DNA of 64,000 nt from Melampsora larici-populina 98AG31 (GCF_000204055.1 NW_006768796.1:955608-1019607), one strand, 5' to 3'; positions 45,552-58,356 are shown, numbered from the stretch's first letter. Notes: generated by a model not told the origin, from the letters alone. Translations and numbers: made by a program.

Positions 45552-46617
45552 ATGCATTCCTTATTTCTTACCGCTTGGTCGGTGGTTATGATCAGCCTTT
45601 TAGTTTCATCTCCTAACATTCTTGCTGCGCCAGCTAAACATGAACATCATGGCCCGCCTACAGCATCAAATCTTACTCCAACAAATGCCAATAACAATCC
45701 TAATCCTAATCCCAATCTGAATCCAAATCCAAATCCAAATCTGATTCCGAATCCGAATCCAAACCCAAATCTGAATCCAAATCCTAACGATAAAACTGGA
45801 CAGCTGGTTTACAAGGATTTTCAGGTAAAGTAAAGCTTTCCTTTGGTATATCTCTTCGCGTCTGTTGAGATCTGACTTTTGAGATGATCACATAGATTTC
45901 GGATGGCAAAGCTGGAGATGCATTTGATAGGGCTAAAAAAGCAATAACCACTTCGGTTGGAGATAAAGTCTTCGATGACCTCAAAGGTATCACCTCAGAA
46001 GAGGAACAAAAGATCAGTACCATTCGTGTGACGGCTCAAAAAGCTGAGGCTACATTCGTTGCAAAAATCCAAGTTGAGTTTGGTTTCTTTGCAAGTGGCT
46101 TTTTTCTGAATCTCTTTTCTAATACTCGAATATTCAAACTTCTTCACCTTAGCAATCAGGTCGTGAATCGCCCGAGGGTTTGGAATACTTTCGTGGAATG
46201 GTAAGAACTTTTGATCGTTGGACTTGGAGGAAAAGAAGTTTTGACTGATGGTTTGTTTGATCTTACTTCATAGATCAGTAACAAGGTTCTCAAATTGACT
46301 GCGCTTTTACTCATCATGGAGGTAAGTACCTCAGCATTGAAACATCTTAAAGATACAAGTCTGATTGGATGGTGCCTATTTTTTATTCCAATAGAGCGAT
46401 ATTGAGAAGAATGGGTCAACTCATGTTTCTTCTGATACACCAGATGAAGTGAAAAAACTGTAAGTTCGAATTTTTTGCTTTATTTTTTTCTTACATAAGC
46501 TTGAAGTAGGCAATTGAACACTCTTGAATTGTATTTTCAACGTGATCCAGATTGAATAAGAACATCTCACTCGATAAGGCAGCCGCTGGTCAAACTCAAA
46601 AAGGAGTTGATGGTTGA
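45552..46617 (+). CDS. Secreted protein with NP-rich repeat, six exons
   Basis: Exons 45552-45824, 45896-46072, 46153-46200, 46274-46321, 46395-46459 and 46551-46617 (678 nt, 225 residues). All introns are GT-AG and in phase. I chose ATG 45552 over upstream 45450 because it places a signal peptide at the N-terminus (residues ~1-26, ending ILAAP). A His-rich spacer follows, then about 35 residues of alternating Asn-Pro with Leu/Ile breaks (NPNPNPNL type). The remainder is a mostly helical, charged domain (ISDGKAGDAFDRAKKAI...EEEQKISTIRVTAQKAEAT). No enzyme motif is seen. The short in-phase exons and intact frame indicate a functioning gene. Cell-wall or apoplastic location is likely; the role is unknown. 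Confidence 0.8.
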
Positions 46618-47489
46618 GACTCTAGAAATCCATCTTTGTATACTTTTGATGTCTATTGCGTTTGTTGATTAGGTGTAAGAGGAATTTGGGTTACTGAATA
46701 CTTTTTGTAAAAGTTGTATTATCTTGATGGATAACTAGAAAGTTGAAGGAAAATATGGACAATTTCTCTAGTAGAAATTCTTGAGATGAAAATTCTGAAA
46801 CATTTATATCTATGTGGTTAGAATTAAAAATGTAGATCATTGAGTCTAGCCAAAGAAACAAATCACATTTACTTGAGTTTCATTTCAACGTTTGAATTAG
46901 ATTCTTTTCTGGTGGGGTATGGAATGGACTGCAGAGGGTCATGCAGTGGATATGGCTGCAACTATGTCAAATACTCACTTCTATACCCACTGAGCAATGC
47001 CCATAGCTCTATAGAATAGGGAAGAAGGTGCTGGTCAAGAATAATTGAGACTGGAACCTGAAAGCATTTGAATCAGTCTGAAAAGGTGCAATGGCAAATG
47101 TAACATCATGGGATTTTGTCATCTTTCACATCACAATTCAGCTGTGAGAAGAGAAAATTAGGATGAAGACAAGCTGAGGCCCAGGTGTCCAGTGATTAAT
47201 AACAATGCGGAAAAATCACTGAACACATCTGACAATAAGATAAGAAGCAGAAGAAAACAGACTTGTCTTCCCCAAGGATCAAGATGAGGAACGGGAAGTA
47301 CATTCTAGACATGTCTGCATATATAACCACTCCCGCCCATCAGTCGATTTACCGGGGTTCCCTTCCGCTGGGCCAATAGGGTGTGATTGGCTCTTCTTTC
47401 AGTCATCACAAACTGAAATTTCTTTTATTGTAGGGATACGGCTTACCTTGAAGTGAACCATATGGTTCTCCTCTCAACACCACCGGCGC
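46618..47489. other. Gene-free; possible LTR remnant
   Basis: A TATATAA box (~47322) and a GGGTTCCC... tail have LTR-like character, but no paired copy or coding region is present. Confidence 0.25.
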
Positions 47490-50390
47490 CCCGCCCAAGA
47501 TAGTGGCAGCGGAGCGCCCGCGGTGCAACTTTTACAGCGGTATTATCCGGCTGGCACCATAGCGGGTTTTGAGCCCTGCTACCGCTTGCTTCAGTACCCA
47601 AAAAAATGTAGCGGTTTTTCTATCCGCCCACTATAGCACATTGGCGCTGTGCTATGACTACATATAGCGCTCAATAGCGCATGGTCAGATCATAGCGTGT
47701 GGGCGGTTCATAGCGCCCCGGGGCGCTCATATAGCGCCTTGTATCTGGAACTTCTCCACCTAACCCTTTCAACCACCATCTATGTACTCAACACACCAAT
47801 CAACGATCTCCTCCGAGTCCAATCATTCATCTAATCAACGATCTCATCCAATCATTCATCTACTCAACACACCGGTAATGTACCCGAGCAGTATTCACCT
47901 TCCATCCATCACCACCACCTAATCTTGCTACCAGATCACTTTGACGCCTCTCAGTCTGAGTACCATCCGATTCCGTGGACAATGTTGCTGTTTCCTGGTT
48001 GGTCGGAGCCATATAAAATGGCTTCAGGTAAGTTTTTCGAATTGACTAAGGCTATAGAACTCGCCTGTCTTTCTTTACTGAAACCTATCTTCATATTTAG
48101 ACCAATTCCTTTCAATTCGATCTATAATCTCGACTTCATATTTAGACCAATTCCTTTCAATTCGATCTATAATCTCGATATATTTTCAACTTCAAATCAT
48201 GTCTTCGAACTCACTCTTCCCGCCTAGTGCATCCTCTATTCGTAACCTTAGAACCCGTAGTCCTGTACGAGCTCGTCCTCTATTCGTAACCTTAGAACCC
48301 GTAGTCCTGTACGAGCTCGACCTGGGTTTGTTATCCATTCACCAGACTCCCGGCTGGCCCTCCGAGCACCCAGCGAGGACGAAGTCAGTGATTCACCTGA
48401 TCATGAAGAGAACATCTCTTCGGCACCACCATCACCAACTCAAGCTGGTCCCTTGCAAGTCAAGAAGAAATTCTTGAAAGGGGCTGGGCATCCTTCACGC
48501 CGCGGCCAGGGCAAACGCAAAAGTACTGCGTCACGTAACTCGTCAGCCTCATCTCCACTCTGCTCCCCAAAGCTTGTGAAGAGGAGAAAGGCTGCCAACT
48601 CTGTCCTTCAGGTATGTATACTTTTATCTACTTCATACCTTTTTCTAAATGTTTTGACATATTGATTTTTTCTGATTGTTTTGATGTTTTTTGATTGATT
48701 TTCTGTTTGTATATAATAGGACTATGAAGTACCGGCCGGTCTTGATGTCAATCAAGATTCCGACGTGCAGTTTGAGCTTGAGCCTGGCGTAGTTTGTGCA
48801 GCCGGAGCTAGACGAGGTCACCTTGCCCGAGTTGCTAAGCTCCTTGAATACTTTGAGAAGCCGATCCATGTGACAGGAGAGGTATGTAATGACTTTCATC
48901 TTCAATCATCACATCTCTCCCATTCCTGTTGAGAGATTCCTAACGTTTTCAACAGGTTGGAGATGACCCTCGTAGGTATTGGTGTCGATGGTGTGGCGAG
49001 TATTACACTCGAGGCAAGCACAGCCACTACAACCTATACACTCATCGAGATGGTGGTAAGGATCGACCACCTTGCCGGAGACGAAATCTCGCCATCCAAA
49101 GTGGTCATGACCTGCCTCCAACATGGAGGGAGCAGCAATTGGATATCGTTCAAGTAGGAAACAACAATTCCAACCACACACTCGACTCGTTTTTATCAAA
49201 AAGCTCATTCAGTGTTGAGCTTTTCAACACTGTCTTGGTGTTGTGGATTCTACGTCATGCATTACCTTTCTCACGATTCCATGACCCGGCCCTCCGAGCT
49301 GCCTTCAAGTTATCAAATCGATCAGCTAATCTTAGAGGAACCACTTGGGCGTCAGAGACAGCCAAAAGTATATACAAAGATCTTTCTTCAACTGTAATCA
49401 AACAACTTCAAGTAAGTGTCCACTTCTATCAACATCTTTCTCAAATCCCAGCATACTGATGTGATCCTGGTGTGATTTAAAGTCAAACAGAAGCAAGTTC
49501 TGTCTTATATATGATGTCTGGACGACCAAAGGTCGACGCAAGGCATTCATGGGAGTTTCTGCTACTTACATCGACGATGAGTGGATGTTCCAATCCAATC
49601 ATCTCACTCTTAAATTGATTACCTGGCACCATTTTGGGCGTCTTCTCGCACAGCCAGTTGGTCGATTTTTAATCAGTCACGGGCTACATAAAAAAATAAG
49701 TATTTTCACCTTTTTTTGGTCTTATTTAATTTGATATCTTGATTTCCTCATAACTTGTCCTTCATTTAATATACAAGTGCTGACATGTATTGTTCCTTTT
49801 TTACATGCTTGCTCAGACAACAGATTCAGGTAGTAACAATAAGACCATGGCAACTGAGCTTTCGTCTATGTTTCAACACGCCGCAACTCCCGTTGATTGG
49901 GACTCGGACGGCCATCAGGTAAGATGCTACACACACAAGATTGGTCTTGTGGTTAAAGCGGGTCTCAAAGCTCTCGGTCTGAGTGCTGGACATGTCAAGC
50001 CAACCACTGAGCCTGGAGTCACCTTGCCAACACCGACTTTCACTCTCAACAAGGGTGACGACAATATCAACTTTGGCTCTTCTGGCGATGATGAAGACTT
50101 GAACAACTCTGACTCTGACGCATCAGACAGAATTTCAGAAGCTGGTCTAGATGATGGAAATGGTGATGAAACCGATGGAAGCATAGCTCGTGCAGTTGCT
50201 AAGGTAAGACCCTTTTCCCAGCTCTTTCACACCTTTGGAACAATCACTCATTTGACTCTGAGCTTACAATATAGGCCAAGAAATTCAATGGCTTGTGTAC
50301 TAGAAGCTCAGCCAGGCGTCACGAATTTGTGGCCAAAGCTGAGCAAATGGCACCTGTAGCTACTAGCCTTCTGGACTAGTATTCGAAGAA
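47490..50390 (+). mobile_element. Truncated hAT-like element related to 16543-22016
   Basis: The left side (47490-47760) has many TATAGCGC/GCGCTAT subterminal repeats. The coding part parallels the 17161-20458 protein: exon 1 from ATG 48199 (NLRTRSPV...), a BED-like finger WCRWCGEYY...H...H (~48980), FNTVLVLWILRHALP (~49225) and ATYIDDEWMFQSNHLTLKLITWHHFGRLLAQPVGRF (~49560). Next comes LAQTTDSGSNN (~49810), where the second catalytic Asp is kept. The protein breaks off near 50380 before the dimerisation domain, and a 44-bp duplication shifts exon 1 out of frame. No right terminus was found. Confidence 0.75.
48089..48319. repeat. Two neighbouring tandem duplications (45 bp and 44 bp)
   Basis: 48089-48133 is duplicated at 48134-48178, and 48232-48275 at 48276-48319. 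The first lies in the leader of the hAT-like gene. The second is in exon 1 and, being 44 bp, breaks the frame. Confidence 0.9.
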
Positions 50391-50773
50391 AAATAAGACT
50401 TTATGGTCGGATAAAAGCCGATACTCTCAACAAGAAAATGCCGACGCGTCCGACAAGTCGGGCGCCCAAATTTTACATGTCTTTTTCTTCAAATTCTTCC
50501 TCCCAACGTGTCCGACACCACCAAAACTTCACAAATTCACTAAGTCCAACACGCAGCACCACTTCACAACTTCACATCTCACAAGAACCCAAGACCACAA
50601 GTTCACGGCCTTAACTTAACTAAATCCCACAGTCAGATACTTCACAAAGACTCACAAGAGCAACACTCACGATTCACCTCCTCAACACACAACTTCACCA
50701 GTTCACACTCACAAAGAACCATTCACAACTCGTCAATACACCTCAAGATCCTCTCAATCACATTCTTATTGAC
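50391..50773. other. Junction and promoter region of the FAR1/OTU gene
   Basis: Begins where the truncated hAT ends, with a GC-rich GCCGACGCGTCCGACAAGTC segment. It then becomes a run of TTCACA/CTCACAA motifs up to the ATG at 50774. The same motif dominates the array downstream of the gene. Confidence 0.35.
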
Positions 50774-53456
50774 ATGTCCTACATTCCGATCGATAAGGAA
50801 GGCAATCCATTCCTTCAAATACCTCCGGATGGGACTATCCTCAAAGATCTCGAAGCCTTGTATGCGTATCTTGATCCTCTCACCGTCGACCATGGATACA
50901 AGTTATCGGTTCTAGACTCTCGTTACCCCACCATGGACGCCTACATCGAGTTCAAGTGTTACAAAGGCCCTACTCGCCATGCAAGATCTCCTGGAGACTG
51001 CCCATTCTATGCTCGGGCAGATAGAAAGAAACCAAACGACTCCTGGATACTCACAATACCAAACCCACATCATAATCACCCACCATCGACAAAAAAACTC
51101 CCTTATCATCGTCCAAAGAAACCTAGAGCCCTGAAATCTACGACACTCGAGCCTATACCAACACTCCATCCACCTGAAAAAACCAAACCTCTCGTTCTTT
51201 CCAAACGATACACTAATATCATCAGCCGCATGAAGAGACTTGAAGATGAAACACAAAAATCCCTCCTTGATCTTCTCGAAAAAGAATTGGACATCGCTGA
51301 GATGGATCAAGTCATGAACGACCACTTAAACAAAGAAGCCCAAGATATCATAGAACTCGAAGCAAGCCTGAAAGATTTAAAAAAAGGAAATTCCAAAATC
51401 AAACTTCAAGCTACGAATCCTACCTTCAAGGAGACTCAAGATACCCTGAACCTCCCAGATGCGACTCATCTCAACCAACACCCATCCAAATCCTCTGTTG
51501 TTTCACCAGATCAGGCCCCCACTGATGCAGTGATGCCCTCAAAGGTAGGAACCGTTTCAAAGGTAGGCATCATTGCTTGATCATCTATCGACTTCATGCA
51601 AAAATAGCAAGAATAACAAGACTTACTCATATCATGATTATGATCGCATCCAGTCGCATATCAAGTCACCCTCACCAGGCAGCACACATGCTCCCCCAAA
51701 ACCACCTCATATTGTCCTCAACACCCGTGCTCCTGACCCACCAATGTCAACACCTCCTCCATTTACTTACGAAGAGGAAGATGATGACAAAGGAGAAGAT
51801 ACTTTCAAGACCCCCAACGAACACTTTCCGACCATTCCTTCTATACATGGAAGCCTGCAACATCCACTCTCATCAATTGTCGAGCAACATCGTGGAAAAC
51901 AACCATCGCCAAATGGTCATGTGAACATTCTACCAATCGATGATGTGGTTCAAAATTTTATACCAGTCAATCAACCTCAACAAAATCAGCCAAGCGAAGA
52001 AGACAAGCACTTACCTGACACTACCTCCAAGAAGCGCAACAAACGCCGAACAGCAAAAGGACGGCAAAAGAAAGCCAAAGAACCACAAAACACAGCCGAA
52101 GAACAACAACACACACACACGCCCACCCCTCTGAAGAACACGGATGCCAATAAAGTCACTACTGACCATTTCCTTCAGGACGAGGACAAAATGAAACAGC
52201 AACTCCCGCTTGCCTCGCCTTCACCTTCCAAGAAACGAACCCAACAAGAGCAAGAGTCCATTCAAGCCAACGTACCCCCAGCCAAGAAGAGCAAGAAACG
52301 AACAGCTTTACCTGTTGCCACGCGATCCTCAGCTCGAATCAAAGGTATCAATCCTGAAGACCCATCCATGAAAACTTCAGCTAATCAAACCGCTGTCAAT
52401 GAACCACAAAAAAAAAACATCGAATCAAACCCTCATGAAGATTAAACTTAAACTACAACCCGATGCCCAAAATATTCCACCTGTCAGTCTCACTTCATAC
52501 GCTGCTAGCTCTCCAATCCAATTGTTTGACGATGCTGAGAGTTCCCTCCTTGACCTTTACCTCCAGCCCGAAACCAAAGCAAATGAAAACAAATCGGCTC
52601 TAAACGATTCATCTATACAGGTTAGAACCACTCTACAACACCATAAAAGGAGACATACACTAACTGTACTGTACTTTTTGCACAGTCTTTACCTTACATC
52701 GACGAGATTCCCTCCTACTTGTACCCCTACTTAACAGATGTTACCGATGTCCCACCTGATGGACTTTGCGCCTTTTCATCTGTTGCTGTTTCTCTTGGTC
52801 GTACACCGGATCAAGCAACCACTATTCGCAGCAAGCTTGAACACGAGGTTATGTCCCGATACAAATGGTACGAGGAACACACCTCAAAATTTTGTCTCAA
52901 TTACGATATCAAACGTATACTCAAGATACTTCAAAACCCAAACAAAACGGCCGGCCAAGAACTATGGTTACCAATGCCTGGAGCATCAACAATAATCGCG
53001 AACACGTACCACCAACCAGTCATTTTTTACACCAAAAATCTCGCTGCAACGATGCACACCGTTCCTTTCTTTTCACCTCCAACCTCTGATATCCGACCCA
53101 TCATCATCGCACACGTTGCAGGCTATCATTATGTCTCCTTAGAAGTCTCCCTCAACCCTTCACTACCTATACCTCATCCTAATCCGGAATGGTATAGTCT
53201 ACATGATCAAAGTGCACAAGGTTGGGATGGTATCTATTGCCCAAATGTGGAGGTTTTCAGAAAGTTAGCAAAGGCAAGCAGGCGAGCTAGAAATGAAGAA
53301 TGGGCTCAAAGTCGTGCAGGTTTACCAGAGCCAGATGCAATATCACTGGTCTCTGAGGAACCACAAGAAGGAAATGAAAGTGACAATCATAGGGACAACG
53401 AAAAAGAAAATGATGAAACTGCAAAAAGTTCTCCTCTATCTAGCCCCCGATCTTAA
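50774..53456 (+). CDS. FAR1-type zinc-finger / OTU cysteine protease fusion (one frameshift)
   Basis: Exon 1 is 50774-51562. Exon 2 starts at 51612 and exon 3 is 52686-53456; introns are GTAGGC...CAAG and GTTAGA...CACAG. A one-base shift at an A10 run (~52409-52418) separates the frame ending at 52445 from the frame ending in CAG at 52620. Residues ~60-105 carry a FAR1/WRKY-GCM1-like finger (C...C...WILTIPNPHHNHPP). A long Pro/Lys-rich nuclear-type linker follows. The C-terminus has an OTU core: DVPPDGLCAFSSVAVSLG (Cys nucleophile) and HVAGYHYVSLEV (His). FAR1 fingers and OTU domains occur in Mutator-like transposases, but no MULE DDE domain lies between them here. It is a deletion derivative or a co-opted protein. 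Confidence 0.7.
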
Positions 53457-53599
53457 AAGTGTACATGTATGTAATCTCTTGCGAGAATGTATGTCAAATA
53501 CATTCTCGCCAATATCTCCAATATAGAATTCATATGAACTCCACAAATCTTCATGAATTTGAGTGGCCACGTTAGAGTAAGCTGCCCTGTATTGACCTC

Positions 53600-56120
53600 T
53601 TGTGAAGTTCATCACATCATTGAAATGTTCAATGATGCGATGAATTCCATAGTTGACCTTGAGTTACGAACACTTTCACACTGAAATTCAATGGGAACCC
53701 ACATTGAGCTACATAATACACTAAAATTTTGTAGGAACCAGAGATAACAAAAGCGGAAAGTGTACGAAGAAAGTTCACAATTGAATGTGAGCTACATTTT
53801 GAAACTTCATTTAGGAAGTCACATTTGATTGTTGATAGTTCTGATTCAATTGTGAACTTTGTAGCCATATTGTGAACTGATTATTTATACAGTTTGCATT
53901 TAATTGGGAACTTCGTAGAGAGATGGTGAACTGAGTATACAGTTCACATTTGATCTCGAATGTGAACTGTAGACAAATTGTGAACTGAATATACAGTTCA
54001 CATTTGATCTCGAAATTTGCAGACAAATTGTGAATTGAATATACAGTTCACATTGAATTGTGAACTGGATTAATAGTTCACATTTAATCTTGAAATTTGT
54101 AGAGATGTCACATTTAATTGTGACCTTTGTAGAGAGATTGAGCACTTAATATACAGTTCACAAGTTCACATTTTTTTATGAAATTTGAGGAGGAATTATG
54201 AACTAGATATATAGTTCACGATTACTTGTGAAATTTGTAGACCATTCACATTTAATTGTCAACTTTAGAGATTGTGAACTGATTATACAGTTTAAATTTA
54301 TTTGGGAACTTTGTAATTGTGAACTGAATATACACTTCACATTTACCTGTGTAATGGAAATGTACAGAGATATTGTGAACTGAATATACTGTTTACATTT
54401 CATTGTGAACTTTGTAATTGTGAACTGATTATATACTTCACACTCAGTTGCGAAATTTGTAGACAGATTGTGAACTGATGATACAGTTCAAATTCGATTG
54501 TGAACTGTATCATCAGATTGTGAACTGAAGAAACTGCTCACATTTAATTGTGAACTTCATGGGTCGGTCAGATTTTATTGTGAACAGAGTATCTCGGTTT
54601 TATTGTGAACTGTGTATGAACTTCACGATCAAATGTGAAGGTCGTATTGTATTGTGAACTGAAGAAACAAACAGTTCACATTTAATTGTGAACTGTTTGT
54701 GTTGGTCAGATTTTATTGTGAACAGAGTATCTCACATTTATTGTGAACTGTGTATGAACTTCACAATCAACACAATCAAATGTGAAGCTCGTATGAACTT
54801 CACCATCAATTGCGAAGTTCATAGCTTTTGTGATTTAGGTTTCCAACTCACATAGCATTTATAGAAGTAACTACTATGAAGACTATGAAGTAAACATATA
54901 TGAAGCATTCATATACTTATGCGAATGACATCACATTATTATAAAGGGCAGGTCTATGAACTATATCAAAGGTTGACATCCAATTGTGAACCACTGATGA
55001 TTATAGACTACATTATCATGTAAATGTGATCTTCAATCATTTCATATGATCTTCTTTCATTTCCCTACGTTACATCTCCCATGATGTTTTCAAGGTTTCA
55101 ATCGACTTATTAAGCTCTCATTTAGTTGAGAACTAGACATCAGGTTCAGATGGATTTATGAACAACACTACATTATTATAAAGCACACCATTTGAAATAA
55201 ACAAATGCCTCAATTGTGAAACACACCCATAGAAGCATGGTGAGTTATGATCTGCATAAAATTTCCTATTGGATAGCACTGACTGTAAAGTTTACATTTC
55301 AAAGTTCAGAAAACTGTGAAATATGACAAACCATTTCGATGTGAACTGGTTTCAAATTTGAACAGCATTTGTGAATTTTATATATTTGAATGTGAACTTG
55401 ACTCATTTTGTGAAACGAAATGAGTTAGTGACCTCTTCATATCAAGAGGTCAATGGGTGTGAACTGCAAGATGTGAGCCGAATTAGATATGTAGTTTCAC
55501 AAGTGACTGTGTGAACCAAAGTCAGACTTCACAATATTATACAATCCGAATTGTATAATATTGTGAACTGTCTAATCCAGTTCGCATTTGGATGTGAACT
55601 GTATAACCAAGTTCACTTTTGGATGTGAACTGGTTTCAATTTGTGAGCAGTGAGTGAACAGTAAATTGTGAACTGTGTCATTGAAATGTGAACTTGATCC
55701 AATACGTGAACTGCAAATGTGAATTGGCAGTTCACGATCACGGAGCACAGCAAATCAAGTTCACATTGGGATGTGAACTGGTTTCAATTTGGTAGCAGTT
55801 AGTGAACAGTGAATTGTGATCTGTGTCATTTAAACGTGAACTTGATTCGATACGTGAACTGCAAACGTGAACTTGATACAAAGCAAGCTCACGTGGTGTG
55901 AACTTCTTTGGCAGTTCACAATCACGGAGCACAGCAAATCAAGTTCACATTTGGATGTGAACTGGTTTCAAGTTGTGAGCAGTGAGTCAACAGTGAGTTG
56001 TGAACTTTGTCATTTAAACGTGAACTTGATTCATTACGTGAACTGCAAATGTGAACTTGATACGAAGCAAGCAATGAGGTGTGAACTTCTTTGGCAGTTC
56101 ACAATCATGGAGCGTCTAGG
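53600..56120. repeat. 2.5-kb TTCACA/TGTGAA array
   Basis: Dozens of AGTTCACA and TGTGAACT words in alternating orientation, often as AGTTCACATTTAATTGTGAACT-like palindromes, spaced roughly 20-60 bp. Towards 55560-56100 the units become longer, with three diverged copies of a ~190-bp block containing TTTGGATGTGAACTGGTTTCA. Open frames here are by-products. It separates two convergent genes. Confidence 0.85.
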
Positions 56121-56294
56121 CGATAATAGCTTATGTGATCCAACCAAGTGAACAAGCTAATATGAGACTCATATTATCCAGGGGAAATGATCAAGAAGAA
56201 AAAAATAGATACAATAGATATAACATCCTATTTGATTCTAAATGGCATATCATCAAGATGGTTGGTACGAAAAGTTTGTGGTGATGAAGGAAAC

Positions 56295-57559
56295 CTAAAA
56301 ATCATTTCGCCAGATTCCTAACTTGATAGCTAAATGCTTCATCTTCAGATGAGCTTGTTCCGCATAACCGGTCAAGACCCTTGCTTGATATGCCTCCGCT
56401 TCTCTTTCACTCATACCCTGTTGGTCAATCTTCACCTTTTCAAGACGATGCACCAAAGATTGGGCAATTTGACAAGAGCATCCAAAGCGGGTGATTTCAG
56501 CTGACTCTGGTTCGACTCGTTCTCCATCTGCATTATAAGTTTTGGAGGCCGTTGTGGGATGATGCACTTGGGAGTTCCACAACATCTCGACTATACCATC
56601 CGAAGCATCCAAGTCGACCGCTAGATTGTAGTCATCCAGAACAAATTGGGCTCCAATACAATTTCCACGTGAAGCCGTCTCTCCTCGCATGTAGAGTTTG
56701 CCTGTGGCCCGGTCTATCAATGTGAACAAGCCAAAGGCATATTTTGATGCATCCTTGTCTTTGTGTTTCTTATTGGTGAATTCATCAAAGGTGACTACAA
56801 TATTCGAACCGAATACCTTGGAGTTGGGTGACACGTAAAAGGATTCGTTTGCCCATGATGGGGCATTGGTTCGACTAGCAATTGAAGCATTTGACTCAAA
56901 TGCATATAAAGAAAGGCCACTGAATCGCTCAGCAAAGAAGGATTCAATTGCAGGGAGATTGCCCTGTCTTTTCAAGTCGGCCTCCATCTTCCACAGATCG
57001 TTGGCCGTGGTTGCATTCCAAGTGTAGTGACCTAAGAACAATGTGTAAGTCAGTGAGGAATCATTCAAATGGGTCTTTTTGATTGGCCTAACTCGCCTCC
57101 TTTGACCTCTGGATCGTAACCTGGACGGAACCCTGCAGCAAACATACGACCGAATTTGCGACCCAGTCTCCTGGCCCGGTAAGTAGCACCATTTGTTTTA
57201 ACCTTGCCTCGAGCTTTGGCATGCTGGTAGATAGTACTAATCAAATGATTATAAGCTTCATAAATGTTGTCCCCCATACTGGCCTTCTCCAGAAATCGTA
57301 CAACCAGTAAGAGCTCAGATGTATTGAAATCTAGACAGACGACTGTTCCATAGGTCAAAGTGAACCTTGGCTTCCCATAGTGTCTTCCCTTCCGAAAAAA
57401 AAGGAACTTTGAGTCGAGGGGAAGACCATAGTGGCTAATCAGATTGGCCTTTTGAATGGACCTAGCATTCGGAAGAGGTTTACTTGGCCTTTCAAGGTGC
57501 TTTTGAATTGAACGATTAAGACGTGATAATCGGGTGGCTGGTGACTTATACTTCCCCAT
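56295..57559 (-). CDS. TET/JBP-like 2-oxoglutarate/Fe(II) dioxygenase
   Basis: Exon 1 starts at ATG 57559 and is open to 57065; exon 2 is 57031-56295. Exon 1 is a basic N-terminal region (RLSRLNRSIQKHLERPSK) plus a folded part ending AGFRPGYDPEVKGG. Exon 2 continues HYTWNATTANDLWKME, PSWANESFYVSPNS, and then the iron-binding HxD motif in NKKHKDKDASKYAFG. Distal His candidates are in SQVHHPTTASKT and the 2-oxoglutarate-binding Arg in ITRFGCSCQ. This matches the rust and agaric Tet-like 2OG-Fe(II) oxygenase family, DNA 5-methylcytosine oxidases by homology. The obvious donor (GTTAGG, 57092) leaves phase 2 while the acceptor needs phase 1. Either another donor is used (GTTACG, about 30 bp earlier) or there is a one-base indel. 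The catalytic core has no stop. Confidence 0.78.
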
Positions 57560-58278
57560 AACACTACTTCCGTTTTGATGTAATAAGAACTTGAAGATAA
57601 GGAATAAAACGTTTGAGTAATACTAGTAAGATAATAGAAGAAGAATGATTTAATGATATATGAGATGAGAGAGGAAATAAGTGAGGATGATGACAAGATG
57701 TGAGAGTAATTATCCACAAGTTCCTCCTAAAACAAATCAGGCAATATCAAACTTATACTCCCTTCTAGCTTCTGAATTATGCGTCGCGATGAACCAAGGT
57801 CCGAAGCATGCAAGGGAAGTATAAGAATGAGATCACTTGTGAAAGGTTGGAATGGTCGATATTATCTGATCAATGTCACCTTGGAGAGGGAATTGGTTTC
57901 AAAGGATGATTGAAAAACGTATGAAATAACGGGATTCTGAGGAAGGAAGAAAAATTCTATTCTGGCGGTCAGAATAGATCAGACTGTGAATTCCCCACGG
58001 GCCTTACCTCAATAAGTAGGCATTTCAGCGTGCTTCATTGGCTACTTTGGGCAGGGTGTTTAAAAATGTCAGACTAAATGAATGTCGAGGTCGGACAATG
58101 TGGACGGGGTTGCACGTTAAGCCTAATTGAATGTGTATGTACAGCGCACAAGCTATCAACATCGTATCTCTGGTCCACGATACTGTTATAGTCCAGAATT
58201 ATACAAAGCCACGTTTCAGGAAGGAAGAGAAAGTACATTAGAGAAAAGAAAATGGGTGTTTAGACACCAGACTTGAGT
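57560..58278. promoter_or_regulatory. 5' flank of the TET/JBP-like gene
   Basis: AT-rich immediate upstream region, then unremarkable sequence without genes. No TATA box could be assigned with confidence. Confidence 0.3.
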
Positions 58279-58356
58279 TTCTCCACCTTAAAAAAACAAG
58301 AGGCATAAACGTATAGAGGCATACGTTTCGCCCCTATGTTTTTTTAAGGTGGAGAA
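58279..58356. repeat. Strong bipartite hairpin at satellite edge
   Basis: 20-bp perfect stem (TTCTCCACCTTAAAAAAACA at 58279-58298 against 58337-58356). Its loop contains a second dyad, AAACGTAT/ATACGTTT. It directly abuts the 177-bp satellite. Confidence 0.8.

Noticed and set aside
53629..56151. Several overlapping ORFs on both strands
   Set aside because: Products of the TTCACA/TGTGAA palindromic array; no unique sequence or domain.
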